64,000 nucleotides of DNA from Melioribacter roseus (lineage in GTDB: Bacteria > Bacteroidota > Ignavibacteria > Ignavibacteriales > Melioribacteraceae). A model generated the notes under the pieces. The model was not told the origin of the DNA and searched no databases. It saw only the letters and a program-made list of their open reading frames with translations. A program made the translations under genes and the position numbers. Where the stretch lies: assembly GCA_020726285.1 (NCBI GenBank), contig DYSW01000001.1, positions 62,001 to 126,000 of the forward strand, in the 5' to 3' direction. Shown here piece by piece: positions 36,634 to 45,249 of the stretch (within the stretch, counting starts at the first letter, position 1; each line of letters opens with the position of its first letter).

Positions 36634-37187
36634 TAATTATGTCGAATTAATTTAAATAATAAGTAAATAATCAAAATTAGGGCGAAAAAATAACTTAAAA
36701 TTACCTCAACTTCAAAATAAATAAGTGAATTCCAAATTAAGTGAGTAAAAAATGGAATTATTACAAGCCAAGTCGAAATTCTTTCTTCATTTTTTAGAAA
36801 AATTAATAATGGTGCAATTGTGTGCAATATCTGAGATGTAATTATTCTTGAAAATTCATAAAATCCAATTTCAGAATTTGCAACAAAAAATGTTAAATTT
36901 TCGGCTGCTCCAAATGAAAATCCAATAACAAAAAGCAAGAAAATGGAATTCTTACCTAAAAAAGTATTTCCATTTATTCGTTTAAATAGTGTAAATTTTA
37001 ATGATTCTTCGACAAAAGGAGCAAACACAATTAATTGGAAAGCATAATTATTTTTAATCTGCAAAGAAAAAAAGGTCATTTTTAGCATGAATTCCATCAT
37101 AATTGCTAATATAGGCAAGCAAAAAAATCCACAAATAAATGAAAGAAAGAACTGGATGTACAACTTATTTTTAAAATTAATTTGCAT
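36633..37187 (-). CDS. PrsW-like intramembrane protease
   Basis: A 184-residue membrane protein with about six hydrophobic helices. Conserved glutamate and histidine motifs of the PrsW/CPBP superfamily are visible: VEESLKF (E-E-x-x-K) near residue 57, FGAAENLTFF near 92, a SQILHT histidine and a late THLIWN histidine. PrsW cleaves anti-sigma factors in Bacillus; the substrate here is unknown. First gene of the leftward set with nadD, meaB and the carboxyltransferase. Confidence 0.8.
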   Translation of the reverse strand: MQINFKNKLYIQFFLSFICGFFCLPILAIMMEFMLKMTFFSLQIKNNYAFQLIVFAPFVEESLKFTLFKRINGNTFLGKNSIFLLFVIGFSFGAAENLTFFVANSEIGFYEFSRIITSQILHTIAPLLIFLKNEERISTWLVIIPFFTHLIWNSLIYFEVEVILSYFFALILIIYLLFKLIRHN

Positions 37188-37224
37188 TGAATGTTATTTT
37201 TTATTAAAATTTTTATAAATTCAG

Positions 37225-37259
37225 TTTGTTGCTTATAAAAATATCAATTTTTATATTTG
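37225..37259 (+). promoter_or_regulatory. Bacteroidota-type promoter of the DUF177-rpmF-fab operon
   Basis: TATATTTG (37252-37259) matches the -7 consensus exactly, with TTG at 37229-37231 giving a 20-nt spacer (an overlapping TTTG at 37225-37228 gives 23). The -7 box ends 25 nt before the DUF177 ATG at 37285. Confidence 0.65.
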
Positions 37260-37284
37260 TAAGCTAAATTTTGACCAAAACCTA

Positions 37285-37794
37285 ATGAAGATAAAAATTA
37301 GTAATTTGTCTGATGGATTTCATGATTTTGAGCAAGAAGAGATTGTTCAGAAGTATGGCTTAACAGAACCATTTACAGATAAAATAAATCTAAAAGTAAA
37401 TGTTGATAAATCTGATAGTCAGATAGTTTTTAATTGTTCTTTTTTTGTAAAACTTCATTTTACATGCGATAGATGTTTAGATGAATTTGAAAGTGAAATA
37501 CAAGATAACTTCAAAATAATTTACTTGTCAAATGCAGAAGATGAAATTTTAGATTCTGATAATGTCTATTCGCTAAAATATGAACAAGTTGAAATTGATT
37601 TAACACAAGATTTCCTTGATTACATTAATCTTTCAATTCCAAAGAAAAATTTATGTGACGAAGAGTGTAAAGGTTTGTGTTCGCATTGCGGAGCAAATTT
37701 GAATTACGAATCTTGTAAATGTGAAAGTCAAGAAGTAAATCCAATATGGAAAGACTTATTGAAAATAAAATTTGATGATAATAAAGAAAATTAG
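37285..37794 (+). CDS. YceD/DUF177 family protein
   Basis: A 169-residue DUF177 (YceD) protein. The family core is present: CDRCLDEFESEI with its Cys pair, and a C-terminal Cys-rich tail CDEECKGLCSHCGANLNYESCKC that looks like a metal-binding site. DUF177 proteins nearly always precede rpmF and act in 23S rRNA accumulation in some bacteria (established for YceD in plants and E. coli). Here rpmF follows 29 bp downstream. Confidence 0.88.
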   Translation: MKIKISNLSDGFHDFEQEEIVQKYGLTEPFTDKINLKVNVDKSDSQIVFNCSFFVKLHFTCDRCLDEFESEIQDNFKIIYLSNAEDEILDSDNVYSLKYEQVEIDLTQDFLDYINLSIPKKNLCDEECKGLCSHCGANLNYESCKCESQEVNPIWKDLLKIKFDDNKEN

Positions 37795-37823
37795 ATAAAA
37801 AATAAAGTAATCAAGGTGATAAA

Positions 37824-38003
37824 ATGGCACATCCTAAGAGAAAGATTTCGAAAAGTAGAAGAGATAAAAGAAGAACTCATTACAAAGCTACTGCTTCAAC
37901 ACTAACAACATGTTCAAATTGCGGTGAAATTAAACTTTCGCACAGAGCATGTCCGAGTTGCGGATATTATTCAGGTAAATCTGTTTTCGTTCCAGAATCA
38001 TAA
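37824..38003 (+). CDS. rpmF: 50S ribosomal protein L32
   Basis: A 59-residue L32: [20 protein letters not shown] followed by a zinc ribbon with CSNCGE and CPSCGYY. All four zinc ligands are kept. AAGGTGATAAA before the ATG supplies the ribosome site. Located between DUF177 and plsX, the standard arrangement. Confidence 0.97.
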   Translation: MAHPKRKISKSRRDKRRTHYKATASTLTTCSNCGEIKLSHRACPSCGYYSGKSVFVPES

Positions 38004-38008
38004 CCAAA

Positions 38009-39016
38009 ATGTCTGAAAAGATTATTTCAATTGCGCTTGATGCCATGGGCGGAGATTTTGCTCCTCAAAATGAAGTAGCTGGTGCAATTGAAGCATTAAA
38101 AGTAGAATCTGATTTTAATATAATTCTTGTCGGGAATTCAAACCTGCTTGAGAATGAATTATCAAATTACCAGTATGATAAAACTCGGATAAGTGTTGTA
38201 AATTCTACCGAAGTAATTACAATGAAAGATTCACCTGCAAAAGCTGTGAAAGAAAAAGTAAATTCTTCTTTGGTAATTGCCACTAAAATGATACATTCAA
38301 AAGAAGCTACTGCACTTGTAAGTGCGGGAAATACTGGCGCTGTAACTATTTCTTCAATTTTAAATATTGGTAGAATAAAAGGTGTAAATCGACCAACAAT
38401 AGCAGCTCCAATACCAAATGAAAAAGGTAGTCATACCAGACTTTCAGATGCAGGAGCATTTGTTGATTCAAAAGCTGAACATCTTTTCCAATTTGCAAAA
38501 TTAACAACAATCTATTTAGAAACTGTTTTTAACAAGAAAAACCCAACCGTTGGTTTGCTAAATGTGGGCGAAGAAGAATCAAAAGGCTACCAACTTACTT
38601 TAGATACAAGAGAATTATTGGAAAATTCTAATCTCAATTTCATTGGTAACGTAGAAGGAAAAGACATTATGAAAGGTAAAGCTGACATTGTTATTTGCGA
38701 TGGCTTTGTTGGCAATATTGTACTTAAATTTGCCGAGTCTATTTTACCTTTCCTCAAAACAAAATTGAAAGACTATGCTTCAACCGGTTTAGTTCCTAAA
38801 ATCCAAATTGGACTTGCAAAATCGGGATTATCAAAATCGCTAAAAGTTACTGACCCAAATTTATATGGTGGAGTCCCACTTTTAGGAATTAATGGTGTTA
38901 CAATCATTGGGCATGGTTCAAGCTCACCGATTGGCATTAAAAATATGATTTTAGAAGCAGTCAATTCAAGCAAAGTAAATTTGGTCGAAAAACTATCAGA
39001 GGTTTTAAATAAGTGA
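38009..39016 (+). CDS. plsX: Phosphate acyltransferase PlsX
   Basis: A 335-residue PlsX converting acyl-ACP to acyl phosphate for phospholipid synthesis. N-terminal ALDAMGGDFAPQNEV, ALVSAGNTGAV, RPTIAAPIPNEKG and IVICDGFVGNIVLKF are family landmarks. Its TGA overlaps the fabH GTG by 4 bp (GTGA). Acts at the membrane with PlsY. Confidence 0.97.
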   Translation: MSEKIISIALDAMGGDFAPQNEVAGAIEALKVESDFNIILVGNSNLLENELSNYQYDKTRISVVNSTEVITMKDSPAKAVKEKVNSSLVIATKMIHSKEATALVSAGNTGAVTISSILNIGRIKGVNRPTIAAPIPNEKGSHTRLSDAGAFVDSKAEHLFQFAKLTTIYLETVFNKKNPTVGLLNVGEEESKGYQLTLDTRELLENSNLNFIGNVEGKDIMKGKADIVICDGFVGNIVLKFAESILPFLKTKLKDYASTGLVPKIQIGLAKSGLSKSLKVTDPNLYGGVPLLGINGVTIIGHGSSSPIGIKNMILEAVNSSKVNLVEKLSEVLNK

Positions 39017-40023
39017 AAAAACGCGAAAGAGCCATTTTAAATGCTCATATAACAGGTATTGGTAAATATCTGCCAGAAAAGGTATTAGATAATAAGTATT
39101 TTGAATCGATTGTTGAGACAAACGATGAGTGGATTAGATCACGAACTGGAATTGTTGAACGAAGAAAATTAGAAGAAGGTGGAACAAGTATTCTTGCAAC
39201 ACGTGCAATTGAAAGTCTAATGCAAAATACAGGATTGAAAGCAGAAGAAATTGACGTAATTATAGTTGCAACTATTACGCCAGATATGTTATTTCCTTCT
39301 ACAGCTTGCTTGGTACAAGATAATTTAGGTGCAATTAATGCTTGGGGTTTTGATCTTTCAGGTGCTTGCTCGGGGTTTTTGTTTGCATTACAAACAGGTG
39401 CTAATTTAGTTGAATCTGGGTTGTATAAGAAAGTTGTAGTTGTTGGTGCTGATAAAATGAGTTCAATTATTGATTATTCTGATAGAACAACTTGTATAAT
39501 TTTTGGAGATGGTGCTGGTGCAGTTTTGCTTGAACCAACTACAGATTTATCATTAGGAATTCAAGATTCAATTTTGCATTGTGATGGTTCTGGTAGAGAT
39601 GCTTTGAACATGAAAGCTGGTGGAAGTTTAATTCCAGCTTCACACGAAACAATTGATAAAAGATGGCATTATATTTATCAGGATGGTCAAAAAGTTTTTA
39701 AAGTTGCTGTTAAAGGAATGGCGGATGTTTCTATTGAAATTATGCAAAGAAATGATCTAACCTCTAACGATATTGCATATCTTGTTCCTCATCAAGCTAA
39801 TTTAAGAATAATTGACGCAACTGCTCGCAGAATGGGAATTTCAGACAAACAAGTTATGATTAATATTGATAAATACGGAAACACAACTGCCGCTACAATT
39901 CCGCTTTGTATTGCTGATTATCATGAAGATAAAAAACTTAAAAAAGGTGATAAACTGATTCTTGCAGCATTTGGAGCCGGTTACACTTGGGGCTCGTTAT
40001 ATCTAAATTGGAGTTTGGATTAA
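39013..40023 (+). CDS. fabH: 3-oxoacyl-ACP synthase III
   Basis: A 336-residue KAS III starting fatty-acid synthesis by condensing acetyl-CoA with malonyl-ACP. The catalytic triad is C119 in LSGACSGF, H260 in VPHQANLRI and N290 in YGNTTAAT; the glycine-rich AFGAGYTWG closes the active site. GTG start, coupled to plsX. The TAA shares its last base with the fabD ATG. Confidence 0.97.
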   Translation: MKKRERAILNAHITGIGKYLPEKVLDNKYFESIVETNDEWIRSRTGIVERRKLEEGGTSILATRAIESLMQNTGLKAEEIDVIIVATITPDMLFPSTACLVQDNLGAINAWGFDLSGACSGFLFALQTGANLVESGLYKKVVVVGADKMSSIIDYSDRTTCIIFGDGAGAVLLEPTTDLSLGIQDSILHCDGSGRDALNMKAGGSLIPASHETIDKRWHYIYQDGQKVFKVAVKGMADVSIEIMQRNDLTSNDIAYLVPHQANLRIIDATARRMGISDKQVMINIDKYGNTTAATIPLCIADYHEDKKLKKGDKLILAAFGAGYTWGSLYLNWSLD

Positions 40024-40928
40024 TGAGCAAAGTCGCTTTTGTTTTTCCAGGACAAGGTTCTCAATATGTTGGAATGGGAAAAGATTTATACGAAAACAGT
40101 TCAATCGCAAAAGAAATGTTTGAAAAAGCAAATACTATTCTTGGTTTTGATATTCAGAGAATAATGTTTGAAGGTCCCAATGATGAATTAAAATCGACTG
40201 ATGTTACTCAACCAGCAATTTTGCTCCATAGTGCTATTTTAACATATTTGATAAATCCATCCAATTTTTCGGCTGCGGCTGGTCATTCTCTCGGGGAATT
40301 TTCTGCTTTATTTGCAACCGGAAGTTTAACATTAGAAAATGCACTGCAACTTGTTCAACTACGTGGTAGAGAAATGCTTAAAACAAGCGACATCAAAAAA
40401 GGGACAATGGCTGCAATTATTGGAATTGAAAGAAATAAACTTGAGCTATTGTGTTCACAATCCAAACACTTCGGAATTGTTCAGTGTGCAAATTTTAATT
40501 CTCCTGATCAAATTGTTATTTCTGGAGAACCACAATCTATTTATGAAGTTATGAATTTAGCAAAACAAAATGGTGCAAAACTTGCGAAAGAACTTCTTGT
40601 AAGTGGTGCATTTCATTCAGAATTAATGCGTCCGGCTGAACAATCGCTTAATCAAAAATTGGAATTAACAGAAATAAAAGATTCAAAAATTCCGGTTTAT
40701 GCAAATGTTACGGCTCAAAAAGTTTATCATCAAACTGAAATCAAACAATTACTAATAAAACAACTTACTTCACCAGTTCGTTGGGTTGAAACAATTGAAA
40801 ATATGATTTCTGATGGAATTGATGAATTCGTTGAAATTGGACCAGGAAAAGTTCTTCAAGGTTTGATAAAAAAAATAAATCCCGATGTAAAAATCTCGGG
40901 AATAGATAAATTTTTGGATATAAATTGA
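40023..40928 (+). CDS. fabD: Malonyl-CoA:ACP transacylase
   Basis: A 301-residue FabD. PGQGSQYVGMG at residues 9-19 forms the oxyanion region, and the nucleophile S89 sits in GHSLGE; the histidine partner is in SGAFHSELM. ATG 40023 (TAATG with fabH) is preferred over the longer upstream frame from 39987. Confidence 0.97.
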   Translation: MSKVAFVFPGQGSQYVGMGKDLYENSSIAKEMFEKANTILGFDIQRIMFEGPNDELKSTDVTQPAILLHSAILTYLINPSNFSAAAGHSLGEFSALFATGSLTLENALQLVQLRGREMLKTSDIKKGTMAAIIGIERNKLELLCSQSKHFGIVQCANFNSPDQIVISGEPQSIYEVMNLAKQNGAKLAKELLVSGAFHSELMRPAEQSLNQKLELTEIKDSKIPVYANVTAQKVYHQTEIKQLLIKQLTSPVRWVETIENMISDGIDEFVEIGPGKVLQGLIKKINPDVKISGIDKFLDIN

Positions 40929-40987
40929 TTTTGTAAAATTGGAAAAATCAATTATTATATAATCATAATTTTTAAAAGGATTCAAAT

Positions 40988-41743
40988 TTGTCAAAATATA
41001 AAGCAATTATTACTGGTGGTTCAAGAGGAATTGGGAAAGCAATTCTTGATGAATTTGCAACACACACAATAAATGGTGAAATTTTTAGTGATGTTGCATT
41101 TATCTATAATAATTGTGATGACTGCGCCAAGCAAATTGAATTACAATACGCAAATTCCGATGTAAAAGTAAAAGGTTACAAAGTTGATGTTTCATCGTTT
41201 GAAGATGTGCAAAAAGCCGTTGATGAAATAATAAAAGAATTTGGCAGAATAGATATTTTGGTTAATAATGCAGGAATTACCAAAGATAATTTATTGATGC
41301 GTATGAGTGAAGAAGAATTTGACCGAGTTTACGAAGTAAATCTTAAAAGCGTTTTCAATTTTACAAAAGCAATTTCAAGACAAATCTTAAAACAGCGTTA
41401 CGGAAAAATTATAAATGTTTCATCCGTAGTCGGTTTAATTGGCAATGCTGGACAAGCAAATTACGCTGCATCGAAAGCTGGAATAATTGGATTCACAAAA
41501 TCTGTAGCAAAAGAATTTGCTTCACGCGGAATAAATGTTAATGCAATTGCACCTGGTTATATTGAAACAGAAATGACAGATTCCTTATCCGAAGAACAGA
41601 AAAAAAGTTTATTTGACTTTATTCCCATGAAAAAATTGGGAAAAACTCAAGACATATCTAAAGTTGTACTTTTTTTAGCTAGTGAAGATTCCTCATATAT
41701 AACCGGACAAGTTATTACGGTTGATGGCGGAATGGTAATGTAA
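40988..41743 (+). CDS. fabG: 3-oxoacyl-ACP reductase
   Basis: A 251-residue SDR enzyme. GGSRGIGKA near residues 10-18 binds NADPH, LVNNAGIT is the N-A-G motif, and the catalytic S...YAASK is in SSVVGLIG and NYAASKAG. It begins with TTG, supported by AAAGGA 8 nt upstream; no ATG lies near. The C-terminus ITVDGGMVM is typical. Confidence 0.96.
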   Translation: MSKYKAIITGGSRGIGKAILDEFATHTINGEIFSDVAFIYNNCDDCAKQIELQYANSDVKVKGYKVDVSSFEDVQKAVDEIIKEFGRIDILVNNAGITKDNLLMRMSEEEFDRVYEVNLKSVFNFTKAISRQILKQRYGKIINVSSVVGLIGNAGQANYAASKAGIIGFTKSVAKEFASRGINVNAIAPGYIETEMTDSLSEEQKKSLFDFIPMKKLGKTQDISKVVLFLASEDSSYITGQVITVDGGMVM

Positions 41744-41774
41744 ATTTTTATTAAACTAATTATAAGGAGAAAAA

Positions 41775-42002
41775 ATGGAAGAAAAAGTAAAAGAAATTAT
41801 CGTTGATAAGTTAGGTGTAGATGCCTCACAAGTTGTTCCAAGTGCATCATTTACAAACGACTTAGGTGCAGATTCTCTTGATACAGTTGAATTAATAATG
41901 GCTTTAGAAGAAGCCTTTGATGTTCAAATTCCAGACGAAGATGCTGAAAAAATTGCTACCGTTGGCGATGCTATTAATTATCTAAAATCAAAATTAGGAT
42001 AA
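41775..42002 (+). CDS. acpP: Acyl carrier protein
   Basis: A 75-residue ACP; the phosphopantetheine serine is S34 in [11 protein letters not shown]. Strong AAGGAG ribosome site 4-9 nt before ATG suggests high expression. A terminator follows before fabF. Confidence 0.98.
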   Translation: MEEKVKEIIVDKLGVDASQVVPSASFTNDLGADSLDTVELIMALEEAFDVQIPDEDAEKIATVGDAINYLKSKLG

Positions 42003-42024
42003 TTTTTACAGAATTTACTGAATT

Positions 42025-42062
42025 AATAGCAAAGGATTTCGATTCTTTGCTATTTTTTTTTA
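42025..42062 (+). terminator. Rho-independent terminator inside the fab operon, between acpP and fabF
   Basis: AATAGCAAAG (42025-42034) pairs perfectly with CTTTGCTATT (42045-42054), extended by GA/TT pairs, and a run of eight T follows. It lies 23 bp after acpP and 21 bp before fabF. Confidence 0.85.
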
Positions 42063-42082
42063 TTCATAATAAAAGGAATTCT

Positions 42083-43327
42083 ATGAACAAAAAAAGAGTT
42101 GTAATCACCGGCTTAGGAGCATTAACTCCTATCGGGAATAATGTTGAAGAATTTTGGAATGGCTTAATAAATGGTAAAAATGGTGCTGGATTAATTACAA
42201 AATTTGACACTACAGACCACACTACAAAATTTGCTTGCGAAGTCAAAAATTTTAATGTTGACGAGTATCTTGATAAAAAAGAAGCCCGAAGAATGGACCC
42301 ATTTACTCATTACGCATTAGTAACTGCAGAAGAAGCAATTAAAGATGCTGCTTTTGAGCTTGAAAAAGAGGATTTGGAACGATTCGGTGTAATTTATGGC
42401 AGTGGAATTGGGGGAATGCTCACTTTTGAAGAACAACATACAGCATTGTTAAATGGCGGACCTCGTCGTGTTTCCCCATTTTTTATTCCAATGATGATTT
42501 CAGATATTGCAGCTGGACAAATTTCAATTAGATATGGATTAAAAGGAATAAATTACGCTGTAACTTCAGCTTGCGCAACTTCAACACACGCAATTTCAGA
42601 TGGTTTTGTTATGATTCAAACAGGAAGAGCCGATGTTATGATTTGTGGAGGAGCAGAATCATCAATTACTCCAATTTCAGTTGCTGGATTTAATTCTGCA
42701 AGAGCTATTTCAACTTGGAATGAACGATATTCTGAAGCGTCTCGACCATTTGACAAAGACAGAAATGGATTTGTTATGGGTGAAGGTTCTGGAACACTCG
42801 TTCTTGAAGAATTAGAACATGCAAAAAAACGCGGAGCTAAAATTTATGCTGAAGTTGCTGGAATGGGAGCTTCTGCCGATGCTTACCACGTAACTGCACC
42901 AGCTCCAGAAGGAGAAGGAGCATTTCGTTCAATGAGAGAAGCACTTCGAGATGGTGGAATAAATCCTGAAGACGTTGATTATATAAACGCACACGGTACT
43001 TCTACTTCATTAAATGATATTAATGAAACTAAAGCGATAAAAAAACTATTTGGTGAACATGCTTATAAAGTGAGTATAAGTTCAACTAAATCTATGACTG
43101 GACATTTGCTCGGAGCTGCTGGAGCAATTGAAGCAATAGCAACTACTTTAGCAATTACAAATGGAATAGTTCCCCCGACAATCAATTTAGAAAATCCAGA
43201 TGATGAATGCGATTTGAACTATACACCAAAAGTTGCTATAAAAAGAGAAATTAATTATGCAATATCAAATACTTTTGGATTTGGTGGACATAACGCTACT
43301 TTACTTATTAAAAAATTTACTGAGTAA
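42083..43327 (+). CDS. fabF: 3-oxoacyl-ACP synthase II
   Basis: A 414-residue KAS II. Catalytic C164 in TSACATSTH, the histidines in NAHGTST and KSMTGHLLGAAG, and the terminal NTFGFGGHNATLL are visible. ATG 42083 follows AAAGGA; the frame extends upstream to 42047 without a ribosome site. Stop and rnc start share one base. Confidence 0.97.
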   Translation: MNKKRVVITGLGALTPIGNNVEEFWNGLINGKNGAGLITKFDTTDHTTKFACEVKNFNVDEYLDKKEARRMDPFTHYALVTAEEAIKDAAFELEKEDLERFGVIYGSGIGGMLTFEEQHTALLNGGPRRVSPFFIPMMISDIAAGQISIRYGLKGINYAVTSACATSTHAISDGFVMIQTGRADVMICGGAESSITPISVAGFNSARAISTWNERYSEASRPFDKDRNGFVMGEGSGTLVLEELEHAKKRGAKIYAEVAGMGASADAYHVTAPAPEGEGAFRSMREALRDGGINPEDVDYINAHGTSTSLNDINETKAIKKLFGEHAYKVSISSTKSMTGHLLGAAGAIEAIATTLAITNGIVPPTINLENPDDECDLNYTPKVAIKREINYAISNTFGFGGHNATLLIKKFTE

Positions 43328-44076
43328 TGTCTTTTTTCTCTCTATTACGCAAACTATTTAATTTATTTAATTTTAGGAGCAAAACTCAACAAACAATTGA
43401 AGAACGTGTTTTGCTTCTGGGAAAATTCCTTCCTGCAAAAATTACAAACACACAATTATTTGTTGAAGCTATTACACATCAATCATCATTAAATAACCAC
43501 AAATTGAAAGCCTCCAACCAACGACTTGAATTTTTAGGCGATGCAGTTTTAGGAATGATTGTTGCTAACTATCTTTACGAAGAATATCCTGATCTAAATG
43601 AAGGTGAACTTACAAAAATGCGAGTTCGTTTAGTTGATAAAAATGCATTATTTGAAATGGCAATTAATCTTGATTTAGAGAAAATTGTTCTTTTTGAGAA
43701 AAAGTTTTTGCAGAGTAATTCAAGTGGAATAAATTCAATTTTAGCCGATGCAATGGAAGCAATTATTGGAGCATGCTATTTGGATTTAGGTATTGAAAAT
43801 ACAATAGAATTTGTTCACAATTGGTTGATTGACGTTATCGATTATAGCAAAGATTCCAACTTTAAGGGACAATTGCTTGAACTTGCTCATAAAATGGGAA
43901 AAACTAATCCAGAATATGAAATTGTAAATGTTGATGGACCCGAACACAAAAAAATCTTTATAGTAGCAGTTTTGTTGGATGGAGCAAAATTGGCAGTTGG
44001 TAGAGGAAAAAATAAGAAAAGTGCTGAACAAGAAGCCTCCAAACGTGCTTTGGAAATTCTCTCAGAAAATTTATAA
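43327..44076 (+). CDS. rnc: Ribonuclease III
   Basis: A 249-residue RNase III. The catalytic signature is NQRLEFLGDAVLGMIVA; a second acidic cluster is ADAMEAIIGA. The C-terminal double-stranded RNA-binding domain (GQLLELAHKMGK ... GRGKNKKSAEQEASKRALE) is complete. TAATG junction with fabF. Processes rRNA and double-stranded mRNAs. The ~137 bp after it hold only the yqeY promoter box and no clear terminator. Confidence 0.96.
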   Translation: MSFFSLLRKLFNLFNFRSKTQQTIEERVLLLGKFLPAKITNTQLFVEAITHQSSLNNHKLKASNQRLEFLGDAVLGMIVANYLYEEYPDLNEGELTKMRVRLVDKNALFEMAINLDLEKIVLFEKKFLQSNSSGINSILADAMEAIIGACYLDLGIENTIEFVHNWLIDVIDYSKDSNFKGQLLELAHKMGKTNPEYEIVNVDGPEHKKIFIVAVLLDGAKLAVGRGKNKKSAEQEASKRALEILSENL

Positions 44077-44185
44077 AAAAATATTTCTACAATTTTCCCT
44101 TTTTTTGACATTCTTATGAATTATCGTTAATCTTCTTTCCATAAATTTTGAAATATTTTAACAAAAATCCCATTATGAACAATCT

Positions 44186-44193
44186 TATATTTG
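44186..44193 (+). promoter_or_regulatory. Candidate -7 box upstream of yqeY
   Basis: TATATTTG at 44186-44193 matches the Bacteroidota -7 consensus exactly and lies 20 nt before the ATG. No good TTG/TTTG is at the expected distance, so support is partial. Confidence 0.4.
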
Positions 44194-44213
44194 CTAAAAA
44201 ATTAAGGTAAACA

Positions 44214-44660
44214 ATGAATTTAACAGAAAAAATAAATGAAGAAATGAAATCTGCTTTAAAGAGCGGACAAAAAGAACGTTTATTAACAATCCGCTCGATT
44301 AGAGCATTGATTTTGGAATTTGAAAAAAGTGGTTCAGGTAAAATAATGACCGAAGAAGATGAAATTAGAATATTATCTTCTGCCGCAAAAAAGAGAAAAG
44401 ATTCGATTGAGCAATATGAAAATGCGGGAAGAATGGATTTGGCACAAAATGAAAAGAATGAATTGGAAATAATTTCTGAATTTTTACCTAAACAACTTTC
44501 TGAAGATGAAATTTTAGAAACTGTGAGAAGAATTGCATTGGAAATTGGAGCCGAAGGGAAAAAAGACTTTGGAAAGTTAATGCAAAATGCCGCAAAAGAA
44601 TTAAAAGGTAAAGCTGACGGAAGTTTAATAAAATCCATTGTTGAAAAAGTTTTAGGTTAA
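44214..44660 (+). CDS. GatB/YqeY domain protein
   Basis: A 148-residue YqeY-type protein: MKSALKSGQKERLLTIRSIRA start, AAKKRKDSIEQYENAGR middle and the GatB-like C-terminus GKLMQNAAKELKGKADGSL. Free-standing YqeY proteins resemble the tRNA-interacting tail of the GatB amidotransferase subunit; exact role unknown. Confidence 0.93.
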   Translation: MNLTEKINEEMKSALKSGQKERLLTIRSIRALILEFEKSGSGKIMTEEDEIRILSSAAKKRKDSIEQYENAGRMDLAQNEKNELEIISEFLPKQLSEDEILETVRRIALEIGAEGKKDFGKLMQNAAKELKGKADGSLIKSIVEKVLG

Positions 44661-44662
44661 TT

Positions 44663-45205
44663 TTGAATTACATCGATATTATACTTTTAGTTGTTTTGGT
44701 TGTTGGTTTTATTCTTGGATTTAAAGATGGAATTATAAGAAAATTGATTGGAATGCTTGGGTTGGTAGTTGCAATTGTGTTGGCTTTTGTTCTTTCAGAT
44801 TATGTTGGCGGATTTCTTGTACAATTTTTTAATGACGAACGAAGTCTTGCAAATGCTGTGGCTGGATTGTTAATTTTCTTTTCAATTTTGTCGATTACGG
44901 CGCTAATAAAAAGATTACTTCAACCAGCAGATAAAGTTAACAATATGATAAATCAACTACTTGGTGGATTTTTCGGTACAATTCAAATTGCAATCTTTTT
45001 AAGTGGATTTTTGCTTTTCTTTCGAATTTTTGATTTTCCAGACGAAAATATTCGGAATAAATCGTTTATGTACGGAAAAGTTTACGGTATTATTCCAACA
45101 GTAATTGATCTTTTTATAGATGAAAATAAATCTGCAGGAGAATATTTCAAAGAATTTAATTTATTGTCCGAAAACAATAAAAAAGAAGAGAAAATCGGTG
45201 ACTAA
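44663..45205 (+). CDS. CvpA family membrane protein
   Basis: A 180-residue inner-membrane protein with about four helices, beginning NYIDIILLVVLVVGFILGFKDG, the CvpA (colicin V production) signature including GFKDGIIRKL. It starts with TTG at 44663, 2 bp after yqeY. CvpA homologues influence envelope integrity and biofilm; mechanism is unknown. Its stop overlaps a 14-codon ORF. Confidence 0.85.
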   Translation: MNYIDIILLVVLVVGFILGFKDGIIRKLIGMLGLVVAIVLAFVLSDYVGGFLVQFFNDERSLANAVAGLLIFFSILSITALIKRLLQPADKVNNMINQLLGGFFGTIQIAIFLSGFLLFFRIFDFPDENIRNKSFMYGKVYGIIPTVIDLFIDENKSAGEYFKEFNLLSENNKKEEKIGD

Positions 45206-45249
45206 TGAATTTTTACGAAAAATCTGACGAAACAAAACAAATTATCTAA
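45205..45249 (+). CDS. Possible 14-residue coupling ORF between cvpA-like gene and mutS2
   Basis: ATG 45205 shares its A with the last base of the cvpA-like stop, and the ORF encodes MNFYEKSDETKQII before TAA 45247-45249, whose last A starts the mutS2 ATG. Both junctions are TAATG. Too short for family assignment; it may simply carry ribosomes from cvpA to mutS2, or be chance. Confidence 0.3.
   Translation: MNFYEKSDETKQII

Noticed and set aside
44114-44638. 174-codon leftward open frame opposite yqeY
   Set aside because: It covers the yqeY coding region on the other strand, is rich in Phe/Ser/Ile with no domain or ribosome site, and yqeY has clear family motifs and a ribosome site.
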